Origin: Theristus sp. LFF4_11
Lineage: Eukaryota > Nematoda > Chromadorea > Monhysterida > Xyalidae
DNA: 64,000 nt
Assembly (NCBI GenBank): GCA_030248135.1
Contig: JASANC010002358.1
Location: forward strand, 1-64,000
Direction: 5' to 3'
Position 1 is the first letter of the stretch; every line of letters starts with the position of its first letter. This document shows, piece after piece, positions 32,548 through 45,500 of the stretch. The notes beneath the pieces are model-generated. The model had not been told where the DNA came from. It ran no database searches and saw only the letters and a list, made by a program, of their open reading frames with translations. Made by a program: the position numbers and the translations under genes.

Positions 32548-33964
32548 TTTTGAGGCGATTGACTCGCTCGGCTCGTGCTCGATTTCGGCTTTTTAAAAAA
32601 AAATCTCTGAAATTGAAATAGAAAACGTGAAAAAATCACTGAACATATATATATTGTATGAACCGTAGGCTTTTTTTGCCCCATTATTTTTCAAAGATGC
32701 ACTTAAGTGGGAGAAAATAAAAAATAGGACCGACAGCGCCTGAAAATTTTGTTGAATTTTCCAAAAATTGTGCCAACTGCCAAAAATGGGAAGTTTTTGA
32801 CTTTTTTGTTAAAAAACGACATTTTAGTTTGTTTTATTCTGTTCTGTTTTGTTGTTTTATCACAGAAGACTGTTTGTTCATGTGTGCTTTTAGCTATTGT
32901 CTTGTCGCTTTGTTGAATTTGCAAAAAAAAGAACCGGTTTCAGGTTTTTGACTCGTACTTAGGGTTAGGGGCTTTGAAAAAAAAAAATTTTATTTTTTTT
33001 CGTTTTTTTTTTTAATTTGGATTTTTTTTAAACTTAAAAAAAAAATTTGAAAAATTTTTCTTCTACTTTGCTCTGAAAATTCGATTTATGGCATAATTTT
33101 TTGAAAGTTCAAACCAAATTTTCTTTCCCAATTTTTTGTGGTGTTTGGGTTTTTTTTTTTTTTTGGGTTTTTTTGGCCGGGGTTTTCTTTTTTTTTGGGT
33201 TTTGGGGTTTTTTGGGGTTATTTTTTGGGGTTGAAATTAATTAAATGTATTGAAATTTTGTTTTAGATATTGTTTTTTTGGAATTTAGAATATTTTTTTT
33301 GGGGGGGGGGGGGAGGGAGGTAATATGTTTTTTGTTGTGTGGGGTGGGTTGTGGGTGGGAGTGGGGTGGTGTGGTATATTATTGTAAATGGGGGGGGGGG
33401 GGTTGGTATACAAAACCGTTTGACAAAAGATGAGCTAAACTAACGTGTTAAACTTGCGTCTGTCAGTTGCCCGCAACGTGATCGCGAAATCATGGTACGT
33501 GTTTTCGATACGATGATTTGAAGAGTGGGCTCTCGCCATGTGGCAGATAGCATAGCTGGTTGAACCTGAAAGTAAGTGTCTTGGGGGGGGGGGGGCGACC
33601 GGGTCGACAGGGGTTGCCGACTTAGCTACAGCAAACAGGAATTTTTGAACACAGTCAAATTTTGGTAATTTTCTAAAGAGGAACAACTAAGAACGGTTCA
33701 ATATTCAAGTACACGTCGAAAATTGTCCTGTTTTACTGTTGAAAATGCAACTTTCCCTCTATGAAATGGACATAATTTCAATAAAACACGATTTTCGCTC
33801 TTATAGTTTTCCGGATCGTTCTGAAAATAGTCTAGATGAACTCAGCTCGACGAGACGCTTCGAACAAACCTAACTTGTAAAAAAAATTTTTTTTTTAAAT
33901 TTTTTTAATTTAAAAAAAAATCCGGATTTTTTTCCCCTATCCCTACTCGTACTCGTACATCATT
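32548..33964. other. Intergenic low-complexity DNA between SLC66A1 and CEBPZ
   Basis: Holds the 5' regions of two divergent genes. From about 32970 to 33420 it is dominated by A/T and then G/T homopolymer runs. A stretch near 33050-33125 (tttgctctgaaaattcg ... ttttgaaagttcaa) recurs near 52785-52862 in an IFT70 intron, a dispersed repeat. Confidence 0.45.
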
Positions 33965-36900
33965 ATGGGAAAACAACGCGATGAACAGAAGAGCAAAATG
34001 AGGAGTTCATCAAAAACTAACAGGCCCACAAAGACGGATGTTAGTGGCAAACTGATTGTCAAGCATCGACCGACCTCAGAAGAGCCGTGGTTCACGAAAC
34101 AGGTTTCCATTCCAATTCAAATGCAATCATTTATGTTTGTTTTCGGTGATCACAGACAGAAAGACAAAAGTAACAATCACTGTGTTGTGCCGTTGGTCTT
34201 GGTCGGTTGGATTCAATCTCGATGCAACAAGTCTCGTGATCCAATTGTTTGGTTCATTGTTTGTGCTCATTCTTTCTGTTTCTCTTTTTCAGTACAACCA
34301 AACAGCACCGAATGACGAATGTCAACCTGATCAAGAAGGCAGCAGTAAACCCGATCTAGTGGAAAAGTTACGCCACGAAGCAGAACAATTACTTGCTCGT
34401 GATGTGGACGTGTATAAACAGAGTGAGCCAAGTTTTTGAATCAACTTTCTTCAATTACACAAAACCGAATCTAGAGCTGGTCTCCACTGAAGTCTGTGTC
34501 TCAAAACTGTGCACTTTCCTGATAATCTGGCTCAAGGTGGTCAAACCAGACCCGATCAGATCAAATGAGTCCCAGTCGAACCAGACCCTGTAAAACACGG
34601 TGAAAACCAGGCCCGACATAGCGACATCATCGTAAAACTGCTTGGCTTGGGTCTTGTATGGTTTGACGTTCATTCATTTGACCTAACATTCACCCATTCA
34701 AATACTCATCCACGACTGCAAAAACAAGTGTGAAATTCTTTCAATTCAATTCAGTTCAATTCCAATTCCATTACTTTCCAACTGCCCGTCCAAAACTCCA
34801 GCTGTTTTGCTTGCAGCGATTCAAAAGCAGAAGCGCAGCGAGTCGGCTTGGATGCAGACGGTCGCTGAAGCGGGCACGATGTCGGACAGGCAGGCGGCGT
34901 TGATGCTGCAGATTCAGGTTGGGGACTGTGGTGTGTACACTTGGTTGATTGGTTGTTGTTGAATGCTATTTTGCTAATACGTTTTTGTTTTGTTTGATGC
35001 AATCCGGTTAAGTTAGGAAAAATCATGTACATTGATTGGCTGCTGCATCATAGCGCGCTTTTATGCTCTATAAAAACCCGATCGATACCCACGGTGCACT
35101 GACTTGTCTGAGAGCAGACTCGATTGTGTTAGCTGCTAAAACCACAAGTGTACGATAATTGTATGAAACCAGTGGTGGTAAAATGGTGATAACATCACCA
35201 CAACTTGACCAGACGACTTTATACTTTTACTCAACTGGTGTCAATCGGCACGGCTAATTTATTGAGTCTTGTAACAACCAGCGATCATTTTGCAGCAATC
35301 TCCCATTCATTCGCTGTCGCAGCTTGACGCTCTGTTGAATCAGTTCAAGAAACAAAGCCGCCGCGAAACGACGATGCTCATGAGTGAGAATGTGTTCAGT
35401 GATTCTTTCGAGAGTTTTTAGCTTCAATTTGATATTATACTGGAATTGAAATTGTCTTACAGATACCGTGAAAGATCTGTTTCTTACGACGCTTCTACCA
35501 CCAGATCGCAAACTGGTGCCCTTCAAGAAGGTAAGCACACTGTTTCTTATGGCGAAGAAAAAAAAAGTTGTTGATTCATAGATCTTTACGTTTTCCCACA
35601 AATTCACAACGCACCCTCTGCATGTTTTCATTCCAACGATTATAGTTGCAATATTTTTATGTACCAAGTTTTCAGAGACCTCTTTCTGCCCTGGCAGACG
35701 TGACAAAAGGTGAACAGGAGAGGAAACGATGTCTGATTTACTGGCACTTTGAGGAGCAACTCAGAGCTCGCTATGAAACGTTCGTGCGTTCGGTTGAGGT
35801 GAGTCAAGTCAGCACCACCAAGCAGCGTGCAGAATTCAAGTGGAAGCAATCAGTCAACTGGTGCTTATTGTGTGGCCTTTGGTCTCATGTAAACATTCCA
35901 ATTTTTGACTGCGTTGGTCAGGCAGACAACTTTATTCTAACTTTGCCAATCACTGCATGTACACTGTTCAGTAGCCAACGAAAAATTGCAAAACTTGCAG
36001 CATCTATCGCACGATCCGCTGGACGCAACGCGAGTGCAAGCGGTGAAGGTGATGAGTGAACTGTTGGCAGAGAGACCCGAACAAGAACAGGTACACGTCG
36101 TCCTTGTCTGAAGACCATCACCATCGCGCGTGTTTTCGATGTACAGTCCATCAAAATATATGCAACATGACGCAAACATGACGTGATGACCAACCAATCA
36201 GCGCTGAGAACACCTCATGATTAACCAATCAGCGCTGAGAGTTGCTGTGACCAGCCAATCAGCTAGTTGCATATATTAGCGAGATTGACTGTATTGCTGC
36301 ACCACAAACACACAAGCACGCGTGCGACATTGCTATGCGGATGTGACAGTGTACATTTATTTTTGGAGTAAAACTGTTTGCGTGTAATGAATGGCCACCA
36401 GCAAACCAAACGCACGTAGAGTGGTGCTCCCAATTCGCTGAAAAACGTCTTTTTTCACAAATCAACCGTTCAATTTCAGCTACTGCTACGCTCGATTGTG
36501 AACAAAATGGGCGACACACAACAAAAGGTTGCAGCGAAAGTGTGCCTCAGCGTTCACAAGGTGCTGCGCGTTCACCCGAATATGACTGCTGTTGTTGTTG
36601 CGGAAGTAGAACGACTCATTTATCGGTTGGTTGGTTTGGAATTTTGACGTATCTTTCATCAACTGTCAGTTCAAAACACTGTTATAAAACATGAATGAAG
36701 CTGATTGGCTAATCTTGTGCAGTCACTACACAGTTGTTGCCTTTCAGTCAAAAACACTGTTGCTGCTTTGAATTTTTAATGTAGCGACCTGGTTGGATAC
36801 CAGATCTTCAACCAATGGATACAAGAAATCAGAGTCGAACCAATCAGCTAGTAATCACTTGCGGGGGCACTCATATTTCTCTCAACTGTAACTTCCTGTA

Positions 36901-39844
36901 AAATGTTTTCCAATGCCCAACGTTTCAGTGCCAACGTGACGCCGCGTGCTCAGTTCTACGGTGTGCATTTCCTATCGCAACTGATGCTCCGTGTGAGCGA
37001 GCCGAACGTGGCCGTGAAACTGTTGAACATTTACTTCACGCTGTTTCGATTACTGGTGCAGAAGGACAAACTCGACTCGCGAATGTTGACGGTGCTGCTG
37101 GCTGGCACGAACAGAGCGTTCCCATATGCGAAGGGTCGGTTTGCGACTGTCCTGCGCAGTGTGTTCTGTATTGCTGACAGCTGAGTGAGAATGACAAATT
37201 TTGTGGAATCGCTCAGATTTGAGACTGCTTGTTGCACGTTTGTTCGTTACCTTTGCAAGCGTCACTTTTGATAATAAACGGTATTGTGATTTTTATTGTC
37301 GTCTTTGAATGTTTCCCGTTTCGCACTGCAGGCAACGTCGACCAACTGCTGCGTGAGATAGACACCCTGTACAAGGTGGTCGCAGTGGCACCGCTCGGCA
37401 CGGCACTGCAGACGTTGCTGTTGTTGTTGCAGGTGCTCGAGGCAAGGTGTGCTCGCTTGTTGCAGTGTTTTTTGTTGCAATTTTGCACTTTGTAATACAA
37501 GCGTCATTGCACTTCTGCTAATTGCGATGGGTGCATCGACTTTGTTTTTCGATGCTAGTTGAGTGGGCCGCATTTTCTTGGAGTTCCTTCCTTCAACTAG
37601 CGAAGAAACAAAATGCAAATTTTTGGCGCTTTCGTCAACCACGTGTCACACCAACAAAATTCCCGCTCATACACACAGTGAGTGCACCACTAGTAATTGT
37701 GTATCAACGTATCGTTTTTGACACTCTATGTGATTGCAACTTATTTTTAAATAATTTCAAAAAATCGTGTTTTTTCAGCGAAGGAGTCTCCGACCGTTAC
37801 TACTGCGCGTTGTACCGTCGTCTGCACGATCGCGCCCTGCTCGCGTCACCCTCGAAGCATGTGCTTTTGTTTGCGTTGCTCAGAAAAGCGCTGAAAGCGG
37901 ACGCCGTCGACAAACGGGTCGCTGCGTTCGTGAAACGGTCAGTTGCAGTTTGCTCAAACAAGCGCCGCGCAACAACGTTGCTGTGTGATTCAGGAGCATT
38001 CATGAAACTGTATTTCGTGACCGCGTAGCTGCGTTACTTTCAACACAGTTTTTACTGTTTTCTAGTGCCCGACCGGATTCAATTAATCACATCACGTCGT
38101 CACAACCATCTGGTGATCAACAAAGATACATGCTCAGGCCAACCTTTTTTTCCCAACTTCAGACTCCTCCAACTGGCGTTGCACGAGCAGCCACCGTTCG
38201 CTGCAGCGGCATTGCTCCTGGTGGCTGAGTTGGTCGCTGAAAGGCCCTCTGTGATACGACTGCGCAAACCGGCGCAGGTGTGGGCTCTGTTGGGCTTGGT
38301 TGAGAATGTTTGCAGCTGGTTGATTCGGCACTTTTCAGTTACGGAGTGTCCATTTAACTGCAGAAAACAATTTCGTTTCTAAAAAAGGTTGATTCTTTGT
38401 CAGAATTTTACAACCCCCGACAATAATGAGGACGACGAAGAGGAACATTACGTTGATGCGCCAGAAGTCTCTGTGGAGCGCGAAAGTGGTGATTCAGTCA
38501 AGGCAGGCTGTTTGGAAGAAACGGAGCAAACAGAAACCGGTGGTGCGAAACCGGTTGAAGCTGCCAAGCCCAGTTGGCTGCATCGACAAAATCGTCCTGG
38601 TACGCAAAACAAAAACATGCAGAAACGGATCGTTTTACGATCTTAATCGGGCATGATGGGTGGTTGTGTTGTGCTGGCTCGACAATCCAACTTGCTAGCT
38701 CAACTCAGCTGCGGCTAATCAATTTGAATTCGATTTATGAGGTGCATTTGGACCCAGAAGCTTGTAGGTTGTGAGACTATTATTTACAAACTGATTTCGC
38801 TGAGTCACAATTTCGTTCTTTCGTTCTTGAGGAATTACTTGTTACTTGATAGGTCGGCGTTCAGCTGTTTTCCATCTGTGGAAAACTTAACAATATTCTA
38901 GCAATATGTTTCGTTTTCAGGCCATAACAAGACCCTGTCGTACGACCCCCTGGGACGTAACCCCCTGTATGTTGGCGCCGACACAACAGTCACTGATGAG
39001 CTGTGTCTGCTCGCCAAGCATTACCATCCGTCTGTTCGGCTGTTTGCGCACCGCATTTTGAGGGTATCTACCTTTCCGTTGCAAACACTTTCATTTGAAA
39101 CGTGCACTTGCCAGTCAGTCATGAAACTTGTTTTGCACTCAACTGTGACCTCACGGGTAGCACGCTATTTGACACGTTCCAGCGAGCACCCTGTATTTTC
39201 AGTCAGAACCAATCGACTATTCGGGTGACCCGCTGCAGGACTTCACGATGATGCGCTTTTTGGATCGATTTGTCTATCGAAATCCGAAAACACGCAAAGA
39301 TCATGCAAGAAATGAAGGCAAGATTGTCGGCCGAAGAAAGATCTACACTCCGACGGGAGTAAAAAGGTTGGGGGGGAGGGACAACCTTTTTGAATACAAA
39401 CTTGTTGGCTGCTGGTGGATCGAGTTTCGCCTGATGCGAATACATCCAACAACTGTTGAAATTTATGGTTATTATCATTCTGTAGATCTTGTTATTCGAG
39501 CACTACTACTAACAGTTGTATGCCCCAAAAACTTGTTGTGTGCCCCACTTGACAGAGAGAATGCGTTTTCCGGATACTCCCGGATTGTGTTACACTGTTA
39601 CGTTGACCAAGACGAACCGGACAAACCTGATTCAAACGAATCAAGTAATCGTTTCATTCCGCATGCAGCCTATCGGTCACGAGTGACGACTACGCAGCCA
39701 AGTCGCGTCGTCAAATTCCAGTGGACGAGAAATTCGTGCATCGCTACATCACCACGGTTGGACGGCCGAAATCGGAGGCGAAAGAGAAGGCCGCTGAATC
39801 GGACGTGGACAGCGTGCAGTCGGATGAGTTTGAGACGTTACTTG
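33965..39844 (+). CDS. CEBPZ: CEBPZ / NOC1 ribosome-biogenesis factor (3' end missing)
   Basis: Sixteen exons, all in phase: 33965-34102, 34293-34422, 34817-34917, 35296-35383, 35463-35530, 35676-35798, 36001-36090, 36480-36625, 36929-37134, 37332-37446, 37779-37937, 38163-38277, 38404-38599, 38921-39063, 39203-39366 and 39669-39844; about 719 codons. Diagnostic stretches include AGTMSDRQAALMLQIQ, LFLTTLLPPDRKLVPF, GTNRAFPYAK, SDRYYCALYRRLHD and the CBF-domain core SGDPLQDFTMMRFLDRFVYR followed by RRQIPVDEKFVHRYI. The protein acts in the nucleolus in 60S pre-ribosome assembly (Noc1/Mak21). Vertebrate and yeast proteins continue for some 300 residues of acidic and basic tail; the last exon here ends in phase 1 (CTTG|GTGGGT) and the next exon is not found because the following 1.2 kb is degenerate sequence. 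Two CCAAT-rich or foldback elements sit in its introns. Confidence 0.93.
36157..36275. mobile_element. TATATGCAAC inverted-repeat element, copy 2
   Basis: In CEBPZ intron 7; same ends and same repeated CCAACCAATCAGCGCTGAGA units as the copy at 6596-6735. Confidence 0.6.
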
Positions 39845-39849
39845 GTGGG

Positions 39850-41090
39850 TGGGGATGTGGTTGCTTGGAGAGGTGAACAAACATGGTAGACAGGTGTTTC
39901 GTTGGAATTTGTAGCTCCTGCCTGTCTCTCCCACCGATTCCAGAAACCCGAACGGTACCACCAAAATTTTATATTTTTTTTGAAAGTCTAATTTTTGGTT
40001 TTTCCCCCTTTCTTTCTGAGTGTGGGGTTTTTTTGTCTCTCTCACATACTCGATCAATAAGTATGTTTTGGTGGGGTGGGAGGGGGCGGGGGCGGCGAAC
40101 ATTAATTTTGTGATTTTCTTTTGCGCATAATTAACGAAACCGGAAGATAAGAAACGCAAAAGAGGCTCGGGGGAAGGAGTTCCGGTTCCGGGCGCCAGGG
40201 TGCGGTTGTGTTTGTTTTTTTTTTTCTTTTTTTTTTTTTTGTTTTTGTAAATGGGTAAAGTAATTAATTAATTATATAAATGAGGCAAAATATTTTTTTT
40301 TTTGGGGGGTGGGAGGAGTGGGAGGAAAAAAAAGATGGGGGGGGGGCGGCGGAGCGGGGGGGGGGAAAGGGGGTGGGGGGGGGGTGGGGTGTGGGGGGTG
40401 TGGGGTGGGGCGGGCGAGGTGCGCGGGGCGGCCGGTGTGGTGGGTGCGGGGGAAGTTTTTCATTTTTCGTTTGTTGATTTTCTTTTTTTTTTTTTTTTTC
40501 TTTAGTTTTTCCTTTTTCTAAAAAACAAATATTCTTTTTTTGTGTTATATTTTTTTTTTTTTTGGGTTGTGGTTTTATTGGTTGGGGTGGGATTTTGTTT
40601 TTTGTTTTTTTTCGTGTTTTTCGTTTTTTTTTTTTTTTTTATTAGTTGTTTTTTTTGTTCTTTTTCATTTGCTGCCACGTGTTAGGAACTGCACTCCCCT
40701 GTGTGGGCGGCGCGTGTGGAGAGAAAAAAAAAAAATTTTTATTATACACCGTACATTTTTCGGTCCCACGCTGTCGGGCCGACGGAGCGAGAAGAAAAGG
40801 CGGGAAAGAGAAAAAGAAGAGGGGGAGAGAAAAAGGCGGGGAGGAAGGGGAAAAGGGTGAGGTGGAGGGGAGAGAGAAGGGAGGTGCGGGTGGGGTTGTT
40901 TTGGTGGGATTTTTTGGGGTTTATTGGTGAGTGATTTTTTTGGAGGCGCATTTGTTTTTTATTTTTTTTGTTCTTCTTTTGGTGTTTGTTTCTTTTTTGG
41001 TTCTTTGTGTTTTTTTGCATTTTGTTGTTTTTAGTGTGTTTGTTTTTTTTTTTTGTTGTGTTTGGGTATTTTTTTTGTGTTTTAGGTATG
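39850..41090. repeat. Low-complexity T/G tract, probable poor-quality or degenerate sequence
   Basis: Long runs of T, G and A with few C on the plus strand; at 40300-40460 it is almost pure G with short breaks, then T runs to 41080. A short basic coding-like stretch (KPEDKKRKRGSGEG) at about 40138-40180 could be a damaged CEBPZ exon. Frames reported across this tract reflect composition. Confidence 0.6.
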
Positions 41091-42355
41091 TTACAACGAC
41101 AAACAAGCTCTGTGAAATATGGAAATAATGAATCAGACCAAAACATCAGGTGAATAAGTGAAACCACACTGCTGTAAACCGGTAAAACACAAAATTCAAA
41201 ACTACATCAACCAGAAACAGACGAGAACAAGAATTTAATGAAGAAGCTGCAACCAAAGCCACCATGGCACTTTTGCAACTTTTCTCCGGAAATTTGTGCT
41301 TCAGCTTCCGTTGTTTGGATAGTAGCTTCAAAGGAAGCAAGCGCATTAGAATGTCCAGCAACGTGAGGACCAGCCAGTTTCTGACGTCAGAAAACACACC
41401 GCGCCCCAGCGTCATCGGTCGGTTTTGAACGTGCGAACAGTCTGAGAAACCGCAGACCGGGTTCATTTTTGCCTCGGCTTCATATCACACCAAAGCACAA
41501 AAGGCAATAAACCACCACACGGGTTCTTAATATGTGTGTTGTTTTGTTTGTTCTCGATATATTTGCCGAGCCAATTTAATATAGTGCAACGGACAAAAGT
41601 GATACAGGGTGTGCCAACGTGATTTACAGCGGATGTCACGCGGGGAGGAACGCAAAAGGGGGTAGTTTCGTCGGCAAATATGATTGACACTTCCATTCCA
41701 TTCCATTTTATTTCGCAAAAAAGCAGGAAACTCCGATAAAACTGTATGAACAGCATGAAATTCGGAGACCTAACCAAAATGGCATTTGTACTACTCTACA
41801 GTATCACAAGTTGCGAGTAAAATCGTTTTATTAAGATCTGATTTGACAGTTTCAGCTCCAGCAAAAACATTCCGATGCAAATTTCACTGGCGCCACCCTG
41901 TGCTTATGCAGAAAGGTTTGCATGACTTTTCCTGCACAGGCAGGGCGGGGCGTGAATGGTGTTTTTTCTGTTTCCATGTCCGTTGTTGGCAGTGCACAAT
42001 CTATCTCCAATATAACAGCAGCTTTCTTACATCCCGGTTCCGCTAGTCTATTTAACTCCCGAAGCAACCTCTATTTAGACCCAATTTACACTGCAATGTA
42101 ACGGTTCTAAGCTAGTATTTTTGTGACAGCTTACCTGGGAATTTTTGCAAACGGCTATGGGCAAAGGTCAAAACAGTGTGAAAAAGCGTTGGCACATTTG
42201 GAACTTCCTCAGGCTCGTTCGATGCAAGCCATTGCTAATTGCTATCTGGCGATGGCAAAAGAAAACTCGCACTACATTTGACCGTCAATCAGTAGATGCT
42301 GTCATTTTGGTTGTTCCTGGTTCTGAGTATGCTTCTGAAGCGGTTTCATAAAGCA
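41091..42355. other. Ambiguous stretch with possible exons
   Basis: A plus-strand segment bounded by TTTCAG and a GTTTGC donor (about 41855-41920) and another after TGACAG at 42131 that reads ECALAHLEL-like helical sequence to a TGA near 42280 could be exons, but neither matches the missing CEBPZ tail. A minus-strand frame at 41466-41146 overlaps. I assign no gene. Confidence 0.25.
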
Positions 42356-42456
42356 GCGCATTCATGAAGCAGTACTTGGTGACGCATACATACATGCATG
42401 TTTACACTGTATGTTAACATGGCTTTGCGTAACCAAGTACTGCTTCATGAATGCGC
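42356..42456. mobile_element. GCATTCATGAAGCAGTA hairpin element, copy 2
   Basis: 101-base palindrome: GCGCATTCATGAAGCAGTAC at the left, its exact inverse at the right, spacer with a smaller GTTAAC-type hairpin. It lies just upstream of the four-TM gene. Confidence 0.65.
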
Positions 42457-42536
42457 CCCTTAAACCAATTATCATGATAGATTTGAAATAATGCTCAGAA
42501 TAATCGAAATCCACCAAAGTAAAGCAGCCGTCAACG

Positions 42537-45500
42537 ATGCTTGCCGACAGCCGCAACGAGATTGTGCTGCTGTGCAACGCGTGTGCCATGTTCCTGTTGT
42601 CATTCTTCACCGACTACTGGTACTACAGATACTACAATTATGAGACGCTGATTGACGAGATCTTTGAGCGAGCTCATTGGAACGTCACACTGATTGATTT
42701 GGGTGGAGCGGTGACTAGTCTGGACAGGCTGGTTCACATTCACACCGTGACAGATGGTGATCGCAATGGGAATGAGCTGCAGTTTGCCACAAACGCATCA
42801 ACAACGGCGACCTTGTTTCTGTTCAGCAAACACGGCAATCTATACCGAGAGTGCACGCATTTGATGGGTGAGTTGGACTTTTGAACTCATAATGAATTGC
42901 GCGATTCCACAACACCAGCAAACAAATCAAGCATTCGTTATTGTTCTTTTCTGACCTCATAAGTTTTTGGGACTTTTTACGGATTTCAGGTTTTTTTTAG
43001 CAAATTTTATTTTAGAAAGCAACCGTCAAATTCTCAACCGAAACGGACTGCTATCGAAACGGCCGTGCCATTCCATCTTGACGTCCACAGACGAAATTCG
43101 AGCGTCTGGAATGTTACCAAGTTAGCGATCAAAAATCATAGCTTTGAACTATGTTTGTAACTTGCTGATTCATTGCGTTTGAATCTGGTCACACTGATTC
43201 GTTGACAGTTGCCACACATATGACGCAACCAATGACAGTGCTGCATTTGAGTTTCCTCATCAGCTCTGTCATTCATCGACTGCGCGATAAACGGACAGCC
43301 ACTGTCTGCAGCGCTGGCCGCATCACACTGAATGACCTCTGACCAATCAGAGCGTCCAATTCAAACGCATCCAATCATCATCGAGCACACCGGTTTGCCG
43401 TGACTTTTCATGCAGGGTTCGAACGCCTGCTGCTCGTGTTTGGCTGCATTGCAGTGTCGCTGGTGCTGGTCAGCACTGCGATTGGCATCTTTGCCTCAGT
43501 CAAACGCAGCTGCAAAGCAATCTTGGTGACCTCCGGGACACTGATGAGTGCTGGTTTGTTTGATTTGTGTTACAGTCCTAGGTTGAAACAGCATATTTAT
43601 GCAACACATGTTGTTGCTGCACTTTCAACAAACACACTGGCAGGCATATGTTCGCACAGCAGTGTGATACTGTGTGTGTGTGTGCCGGTGCGTTTGTTTG
43701 TGGGGACTGGTGATTGATTGCGCAACAATACAAAATCAGTCGCTGTCTTCAAACAAGAACTATTATAACTCTGTTGTTTTTGAAAGTACCGCCACGCTTC
43801 ATCTTCATTCCAAGAAGCACCACTCAATCAGTCAACCTACTGGAGAATTTGTATTTACTAGCAAATTGACCCGTGCCTACGGCACGGTCAGCTATTAAAT
43901 ACAACTATTATTTTTGAGTTGGTTTTCCCTTTTGACCTTGCCCACGACGCGGACTCAAAATGCATTGCATTTTATTTTGAGCTGCTTTAACCGACTGTTG
44001 TTGATTTACCATAGAAATGATCGCTCACTTTTAAAGCAAACGTATCCGTCGATGCTTCTACTTTTTTGAAAATCACAGCATTTTTTGTTGTTTAAGCCGT
44101 GTTTTTTGTGAAGCAACATGCTTTTGCTGATTTTATTGCTGTCGATTCAATCGTAACCTGATTTACTCACCATAACACTGATTACTGTGTGGTTTGGTTT
44201 TCGCTGTTTCAGCATCAATCAAAGCGACACATAAGAAATAACAGATATCTAACAATCATAACTGCACTGCCATTCAAAATATAAAAAACAATCTTTTTTA
44301 ATCAGCAACAAACAACTGCCATTCCCTATTAAAATATCAAAATATTAGCTTTTCAATGTCGCTTATTTGTCCTTTCATTCTTCGCTAATCAGTTGCATTC
44401 CACTGTCCTTCCCGTTTAAAGTATCAAAAAAAACAATCTCCTTTGATGAGCAACAATTAACAGCCATTCACGCTCAAAGTTTCAAAAATAAATCTTGTTT
44501 GGTTAGCTTTTCAATGTCGTCACATGTTGTTCAATCGCCATTCCTGTTCAAAAAATTTTGAAAAACAATGTCGTTTGATTAGCAACAATTAACTGATACC
44601 GGTTTAAGTTTTTGTTTCAGTTTAAATTACAGGTTTAAGAAAAACAATCTGCTTCAGTCAGCTGTCATTTCTGAATAGGCAACGCTTTTCTAAATACCCA
44701 TTGGAAAACGCCCGCTTTTGACTTGGTAAAGGTTTTTACCCGCTTACCCTTACCTAAGCCAAGCCTTTTAGAGTGTAAATGTCAAAAAGGCAACACTTCT
44801 GAACAATTGTTGCAAAACGCCAACTTTCGTTTTGATAAGTTGCTTCTTTTTCCCGCTTACTCTAACCTAAGCCAAGCCTTTTAAAGTTTAAATGACAAAA
44901 AATGCAAAACTTTTTTAAATATTCGCTGCAAAACGGCCACTTTTGTGTGGTATGTTTACTACTCTTACCTTTAACCCTAACCTTAGCCAAGGATTTTTGA
45001 TAGAATGGAAATGACAAAACAGCAACATTTTACTGAATACCCGTAGCAAAGCTCCCGCTTTTGTTTCAAATGTTTACTTTTTTCCCCGCTTACCCTAACC
45101 AAAGCCAGTTCTTTTTGATCGAGTTCAACAAAAAGCAACACGTTTCTGAGTGTCCATTGTGTAAAACGGTCGTTTTTGTCTTCCTATGTAGCTTTTCTAT
45201 CGTAAGTGACGCATTTTCTGTGATAAAAAAACAAATGAAAAAAGCAACGATTTTCTACATTTTATTGAGTACCCGTAGCAAAGCTCCCGCTTTTGTTTCG
45301 AATGTTTACTTCTTTTCCCCGCTTACCCTAACCTAAGCCAGTTCTTTTTGATCGAGTGCAACAAAAAAACTCGTTTTTTGTGAAAAACACTCCATCGTCT
45401 ACAATGGAGTCCTTGCAATTATTACGATTGTCTCGCTTGTTGGTTGTCGCTCTTGAGCAAAAGGCATCATGATGACTAAAGCCATGCGGAATGACGACTT

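Noticed and set aside
32955..32967. Short TTAGGGTTAGGG-like motif as a telomeric remnant
   Set aside because: Only one or two units, explainable by chance in a low-complexity region.
40272..41128. Several Gly- or Phe-rich frames on both strands
   Set aside because: Compositional artefacts of G and T runs.
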